DNA from: Plantactinospora soyae
GTDB lineage: Bacteria; Actinomycetota; Actinomycetes; Mycobacteriales; Micromonosporaceae
Direction of reading: 5' to 3'
Assembly (NCBI RefSeq): GCF_014874095.1
Contig: NZ_JADBEB010000001.1
Span: 3,844,001 to 3,908,000, forward strand
DNA length: 64,000 nt
Both the position numbers and the translations under genes were made by a program. A model generated the notes under the pieces. It was not told the origin of the DNA, ran no database searches, and was given only the letters and a program-made list of their open reading frames with translations. Position 1 is the first letter of the stretch; every line of letters begins with the position of its first letter. This document shows, piece by piece, positions 60,020 through 64,000 of this stretch.

Positions 60020-61488
60020 TGTCCCACGTCGACCCCTATCGCGGCGGCGCGGAGCCGCGTGGCCGGCAGCAACGGCCCGAGCATCCGCGTGGCCTGGATA
60101 GGTCCCGTGGTCCGGAGCGCCAGGACGGCCCGGCGGGCCGCCAGTGGCCAGCCGGCGACGACGACGCCTGGGTTCGGGCGCGGCACGGGGGTGCCGCGCC
60201 CGACACCTATGCGGCGCCGACCGACAGCTTCCCGGTCCTACCCGACACGTCCGCGGGCCCGACTGGCCAGCACCCCGCCCCACCCGACATTCCGGTGGAT
60301 CCCGACGGCGGCTATCCGGCCACCGGATTCCCGCCGGGAAAGGCTCCGGGACTCCGGTCCGGAACACTGCCAGGACACCGGAACGGCCACCGCGACCAGG
60401 CCGTCGGGGACCCGGGCTCGCAGTGGCGTGGCGCCGAGCCGGGTGGGCCCGCGACCGAGTACCCCGCCGCCGGGCGGCCCGGCTATCCGGAGGGCGGCGA
60501 TTCGCCGTACCCGGACGGGGACGACCGGCGTGGTGCCGACGCCAGCGCGGAGGCACCGACCAACCCGGTAGGTTGGCCCTTCGTGGACCCGGATCCGGCC
60601 CCGGAACCGTCCTCGGCGCCGCGGCGCGGTCCGGGCCGCCGCCGGGCGACCCGCTCCGGCCAGCCGGCCGCTTCCGGTCGGGCCGGCCGGAACCTCCCGG
60701 CCGCGATCGGCGTCGGGCTCGGGCTCGGCGCCGCGATCGTCGTTCCGCTCTTCCTGTTCCGCCCCGCCTTCCTGGTCGTGGTGGCGATCGCGGTCAGTAT
60801 CGGCATCTGGGAGATGACCCAGGCGGTACGGCCCAGCGGGGTCCACCCGCCACTCGTGCCGCTGATCGCGGGCGGCCTGCTGATGGTCGGGCTGGCCTGG
60901 TGGGCCGGGCCGGACGCGCTCAGCCTCGGATTGCTGGTGACGGTGCTGGCGACGCTGGTCTGGCGGCTCGGTGACGGGCCGGCCGGCTACCAGCGGGACA
61001 TGACGGCGGCCACCCTCATCGCGGTCTACGTGCCGTTCCTCGGCGGGTTCGCGGCGCTGCTCGCCGCCGCGCCGGACGACGGCGAACTGCGGGTACTGGT
61101 CACCCTGGCCGCGGTCGTGCTCTCCGACACCGGTGGGTACGCCGCCGGTGTGGCGTTCGGCAAGCATCCGATGGCGCCCTCGGTCAGTCCGAAGAAGTCC
61201 TGGGAGGGTTTTGCCGGTTCGGTGGCGGCGGCGGCGATCGGCAGCGCCGTACTGCTGGGCGTCCTGCTCGACGTCGAGCCGTGGTGGGGGGCGATCTTCG
61301 GGGTGGCGGTCTCGGTGGCGGCCGTGCTCGGAGACCTCGGCGAATCGATGATCAAGCGGGATCTCGGGGTCAAGGACATGAGCAACCTGCTCCCGGGACA
61401 CGGTGGACTGATGGACCGACTCGACTCGGTCCTCTTCGCCGTGCCCACCGGGTACCTTCTCCTGGCGATCTTCGCCCCGACCGGTTGA
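60019..61488 (+). CDS. cdsA: Phosphatidate cytidylyltransferase with long disordered N-terminus
   Basis: Makes CDP-diacylglycerol from phosphatidate and CTP at the membrane. The 489-aa protein has ~228 residues of Pro/Gly/Asp/Arg-rich, apparently disordered N-terminus before the first helix ([20 protein letters not shown]). The catalytic part (230-489) has about eight helices and the signature [20 protein letters not shown] followed by [11 protein letters not shown] with the metal-binding Asp residues. The ATG overlaps frr. The tail roughly doubles the usual ~270 aa. A shorter start would need to be inside the disordered part. Confidence 0.95.
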   Translation: MSHVDPYRGGAEPRGRQQRPEHPRGLDRSRGPERQDGPAGRQWPAGDDDAWVRARHGGAAPDTYAAPTDSFPVLPDTSAGPTGQHPAPPDIPVDPDGGYPATGFPPGKAPGLRSGTLPGHRNGHRDQAVGDPGSQWRGAEPGGPATEYPAAGRPGYPEGGDSPYPDGDDRRGADASAEAPTNPVGWPFVDPDPAPEPSSAPRRGPGRRRATRSGQPAASGRAGRNLPAAIGVGLGLGAAIVVPLFLFRPAFLVVVAIAVSIGIWEMTQAVRPSGVHPPLVPLIAGGLLMVGLAWWAGPDALSLGLLVTVLATLVWRLGDGPAGYQRDMTAATLIAVYVPFLGGFAALLAAAPDDGELRVLVTLAAVVLSDTGGYAAGVAFGKHPMAPSVSPKKSWEGFAGSVAAAAIGSAVLLGVLLDVEPWWGAIFGVAVSVAAVLGDLGESMIKRDLGVKDMSNLLPGHGGLMDRLDSVLFAVPTGYLLLAIFAPTG

Positions 61489-61591
61489 GAGTCGACGTGA
61501 GCCTTCACACCAGGGGTATCCGGCACCGCCCGCCGGTTCGGCACCCTCGGCCAGGTGCGTTGTCGCGCGGACGTGGGAGACTGGACAGGCC

Positions 61592-62728
61592 ATGACGAGC
61601 CTGCCCATGATCCAGATTTCCCCGGACGCCCCGATCGGGTCCGCACCGTCGCGCCGGGCGGCGATGCCGCCCCGGCACCTTGCCGACCTCGACCTACCCG
61701 GACGACAGGCGGTCGTCGCCGAGCTGGGTGAGCCCGCCTTCCGTGCCAAGCAGATCTCCACCCACTACTTCGGCCGCCTGGTGCGGGATCCGGAGCGGAT
61801 GACGGACCTGCCCACCGCCAGCCGGGACCGGATCACCGACGCGCTGCTGCCGAACCTGCTCACCCCGGTCCGCGAGGTGGCCTGCGACGACGGCGCGACC
61901 CGCAAGGCGCTGTGGCGGTTGCACGACGGCTCGCTGGTCGAGAGCGTGCTGATGGGTTACCCGGACCGGGTCACCGTCTGCATCTCCAGCCAGGCCGGCT
62001 GCGGGATGGGCTGCCCGTTCTGCGCGACCGGTCAGGCCGGCCTGACCCGCAACCTCTCCACCGCCGAGATCGTCGACCAGGCCGTCCACCTCGCCGGCGT
62101 GGCCGCCTCCGGGGCGGTCGTCGGATCCCCGCCGAGGTTGTCGCACGTTGTCTTCATGGGCATGGGCGAGCCGCTGGCCAACTACTCGCGGGTCGTGGCG
62201 GCGGTCCGCCGGCTCTGCGCGCCGGCACCGGAGGGGCTCGGTCTCTCCCAGCGTCACGTCACCGTCTCCACGGTCGGCCTGGTTCCCGCGATGCGCAGGC
62301 TGGCCGAGGAGGGACTGTCGGTGACTCTTGCGCTGTCGCTGCATGCGCCCGATGATGAGCTGCGCGACGAACTGGTGCCGGTCAACCAGAGGTGGAAGGT
62401 TGCCGAGGTGCTGGACGCCGCGTGGCACTACGCGGAGCGTACGGGGCGTCGCGTATCCATCGAATACGCGATGATCAGAGATGTGAACGACCAGCCGTGG
62501 CGTGCCGACCTACTCGGTCGGTTGCTGGCTGGTCGGCTGACCCACGTGAACTTGATCCCGCTCAACCCCACCCCGGGTAGCCGCTGGGACGCGAGTCCGA
62601 AGCCGGTGGAGCGGGAGTTCGTCCGGCGTCTGCGCGCGGCCGGCGTCTCGACGACCGTCCGGGACACCCGCGGGCGTGACATCGACGGTGCGTGTGGCCA
62701 GCTGGCCGCCGCGGCGGTGACACCGTGA
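61592..62728 (+). CDS. rlmN: Dual-specificity 23S rRNA/tRNA m2A methyltransferase RlmN
   Basis: Radical-SAM enzyme methylating C2 of A2503 in 23S rRNA and A37 of some tRNAs. The 378-aa protein has the CxxxCxxC cluster in [19 protein letters not shown] (about 135-145), [13 protein letters not shown] near 188, the SAM-binding [12 protein letters not shown], and the C-terminal Cys in [10 protein letters not shown] that forms the methylation intermediate with the radical-site Cys ([12 protein letters not shown]). It follows cdsA by about 100 bases. Start ATG 61592; MIQISP is a possible later start. Confidence 0.96.
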   Translation: MTSLPMIQISPDAPIGSAPSRRAAMPPRHLADLDLPGRQAVVAELGEPAFRAKQISTHYFGRLVRDPERMTDLPTASRDRITDALLPNLLTPVREVACDDGATRKALWRLHDGSLVESVLMGYPDRVTVCISSQAGCGMGCPFCATGQAGLTRNLSTAEIVDQAVHLAGVAASGAVVGSPPRLSHVVFMGMGEPLANYSRVVAAVRRLCAPAPEGLGLSQRHVTVSTVGLVPAMRRLAEEGLSVTLALSLHAPDDELRDELVPVNQRWKVAEVLDAAWHYAERTGRRVSIEYAMIRDVNDQPWRADLLGRLLAGRLTHVNLIPLNPTPGSRWDASPKPVEREFVRRLRAAGVSTTVRDTRGRDIDGACGQLAAAAVTP

Positions 62729-62827
62729 GCGGCCGGGTCATCAGACTTAGTGGTGCCGCTTGCGGCGTCGACCCGCGTGGCGGGGCGGCGTGAGCGAGCG
62801 AAGCGAGCGAGCGAACCAGGAGACATA

Positions 62828-64000
62828 GTGGCGAGTCAGGGTCAGCGTTTCCGGCGCAAGGCGCTCCGGCGGGGCTACAAGGTCGATGAGGTGGACACGT
62901 TCCTGGACCGTGTCGAGGCCACGCTCGCCGGTGAGTCGCTGGGCGCGCCCGTCGCCTCCCAGGAGGTGCACGACGTCGTCTTCCGGGTGCGCTTCGGAGG
63001 GTACGACGAGTGGCAGGTCGACCTGCACCTCGACCGGGTGGAGCGGCAGATCGCCGAGCTGGAGGAGCGCGGCGGTGCCGTCGGCAACCGCGGCGGGGAT
63101 TCGGGGATGGGCGACCGCGGGACGCAGCCGGGCCGCCTCGGTCCGCCGGACCGGATGGGTCCGCCCGACCGAATGGGGCCGCCCGACCGAATGGGTCCGC
63201 CGGACCGGATGGGGCCACCGGACCGGATGGGTCCGCCCGACCGGATGGGCCCGCCGATGCGCGACGACCGGGGACTGCCCCCGGGTGGGCAGCCGCCACC
63301 GTTGCGTCCCATGCCGGCGCAGGCCGGGCCGCCGAACGATCCGTACGGGCAGTTCGACGAGCCCACCGGGACCTTCGGCGGCGGCTTCGACCCGCAGCGG
63401 GGTGGGTTCGACCCGCAGCGGGGTGGCATGGAGCCGCAGCGGGGTGGCATGGAGCCGCAGCGCGGCGGGTTCGACCCGCAGCGGGGCGGTTTCGAGCCCC
63501 AGCGGGGTGGCTTCGAGCCGCAGCGCGGCGGGTTCGACCCGCAGCGGGGTGGCGGGGATCCCCAGCGCGGCGAGTTCGAGCCGCAGCGGGGTGGGTTCGA
63601 CCCGCAGCGCGGCGGTCCGGATCCGCAGCGGGGTGGCTTCGAGCCGCAGCGAGGTGGTTTCGAGCCCCAGCGGGGTGGCTTCGACCCGCAGCGCGGAGGT
63701 CCGGATCCGCAGCGGGGTGGCTTTGACCCGCAGCGGGGCGGTCCCGAGGGCCCGCGCGGAGGCTTCGAGCCGCAGCGCGGCCCGGGTGCTCCGGTTCCGC
63801 CCCGTACCCCGGGCGGGCCGCCGGGGGGGTTCGGGCCGAACGAGCGGTTTGACGGATTCGATCCCAACCGCCACGGCAAGGCGGACATGACCGCCGAGAT
63901 CCGGATGCCGGACCGCGAGTTGCGCGGGCCGGGCCGGGGTGTCGGTGAGCCGCCGCCGATGGCACCGCCGATGGGTGGCCCGGGGCTCGGTGGCCCGCCG
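62828..64000 (+). CDS. DivIVA-domain protein with heptapeptide repeats (3' end outside window)
   Basis: The frame is open for 391 codons to the window edge. GTG 62828 is preceded by AGGAGA (62818-62823). Residues 1-80 hold a DivIVA-like motif: RFRRKALRRGYKVDEVDTFL followed by DRVEATLAGE, then VHDVVFRVRFGGYDEWQVDL and HLDRVERQIAELEER. DivIVA proteins mark curved membrane and direct polar growth in actinobacteria. Next come six MGPPDR units (about 103-138) and 19 seven-residue units of the type GGF(D/E)PQR (about 187-318), both exact multiples of three bases. A Pro/Gly-rich part with RFDGFDPNRHGK and MPDRELRG follows. The domain alone is too short for coiled-coil polymer formation like classical DivIVA. 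Confidence 0.85.
   Translation, partial: MASQGQRFRRKALRRGYKVDEVDTFLDRVEATLAGESLGAPVASQEVHDVVFRVRFGGYDEWQVDLHLDRVERQIAELEERGGAVGNRGGDSGMGDRGTQPGRLGPPDRMGPPDRMGPPDRMGPPDRMGPPDRMGPPDRMGPPMRDDRGLPPGGQPPPLRPMPAQAGPPNDPYGQFDEPTGTFGGGFDPQRGGFDPQRGGMEPQRGGMEPQRGGFDPQRGGFEPQRGGFEPQRGGFDPQRGGGDPQRGEFEPQRGGFDPQRGGPDPQRGGFEPQRGGFEPQRGGFDPQRGGPDPQRGGFDPQRGGPEGPRGGFEPQRGPGAPVPPRTPGGPPGGFGPNERFDGFDPNRHGKADMTAEIRMPDRELRGPGRGVGEPPPMAPPMGGPGLGGPP
63386..63778. repeat. 19 coding 21 bp repeats (GGFDPQR type)
   Basis: Nineteen units encode xxPQR preceded by GG, with Phe-Asp, Phe-Glu, Met-Glu, Pro-Asp or Gly-Asp as the variable pair; unit 18 is degenerate (PEGPR). The DNA copies differ mainly by synonymous changes (CAGCGGGGTGG versus CAGCGCGGCGG), so selection on the peptide seems likely. 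Confidence 0.9.

Overview
The window is very GC-rich, gene-dense, mostly plus-strand actinobacterial chromosome. The order rnc-mutM-smc-ftsY-amtB-glnK-glnD-ffh-rpsP-khpA-rimM-trmD-rplS-lepB-rnhB-(dprA-comM-yraN)-rpsB-tsf-pyrH-frr-cdsA-rlmN is the conserved core block of Actinomycetota. Adenylylation-type GlnK/GlnD, a DUF2469 gene beside rnhB, an actinobacterial FtsY with an N-terminal anchor, GTG starts and many apparently leaderless genes fit this. A GGGCCC-centred inverted repeat after glnD resembles elements I remember from Micromonospora/Salinispora, so Micromonosporaceae is my best guess (inference, not proven).

Layout. 0-9.2 kb: rnc (5' end missing), mutM, a degenerate GH114-like lipoprotein, a membrane-anchored CAP-domain protein, a small coiled-coil protein, smc and a HAD phosphatase. 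9.2-14.3 kb: DinB-like protein, a TetR regulator divergent from an ABC exporter with a perfect palindrome between them, and a PhoD-like phosphatase. 14.4-25 kb: ftsY, an APH-like kinase, the GlnR-type nitrogen operon amtB-glnK-glnD, then an ABC exporter pair followed by a histidine kinase and response regulator. 25-31 kb: ffh, a truncated Uma2 gene, an amidohydrolase, proS and a DUF402 protein. 31-36 kb: a LacI regulator divergent from a three-gene sugar importer that has no ATPase gene. 36-42 kb: rpsP to rplS translation operon, two signal peptidases I, NUDIX, rnhB and DUF2469. 42-54.8 kb: mostly minus-strand accessory genes mixed with xerC-dprA-comM-yraN. 55-64 kb: a disordered membrane protein, rpsB-tsf-pyrH-frr-cdsA, rlmN and the start of a DivIVA-domain gene with long peptide repeats.

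Functional themes: protein targeting and secretion (ftsY, ffh, two lepB), ribosome and tRNA maturation, chromosome segregation and DNA processing (smc, xerC, dprA, comM), nitrogen sensing, and several small regulated transport modules.

The main non-textbook signals are non-coding or repeat-based. At least six genes carry direct repeats that copy their own 3' end, including the stop codon, into the downstream spacer. Several spacers hold perfect long inverted repeats (rpsB-tsf, rplS-lepB, before the threonine aldolase, before xerC). A CTGTGGATATCCGG-type motif lies upstream of both comM and yraN. About nine genes show a -10-like hexamer 6-8 bases before the start codon. At protein level the GH114-like lipoprotein and the LytM-like protein appear to lack catalytic residues. 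I saw no rRNA, tRNA, CRISPR array, insertion sequence or prophage.
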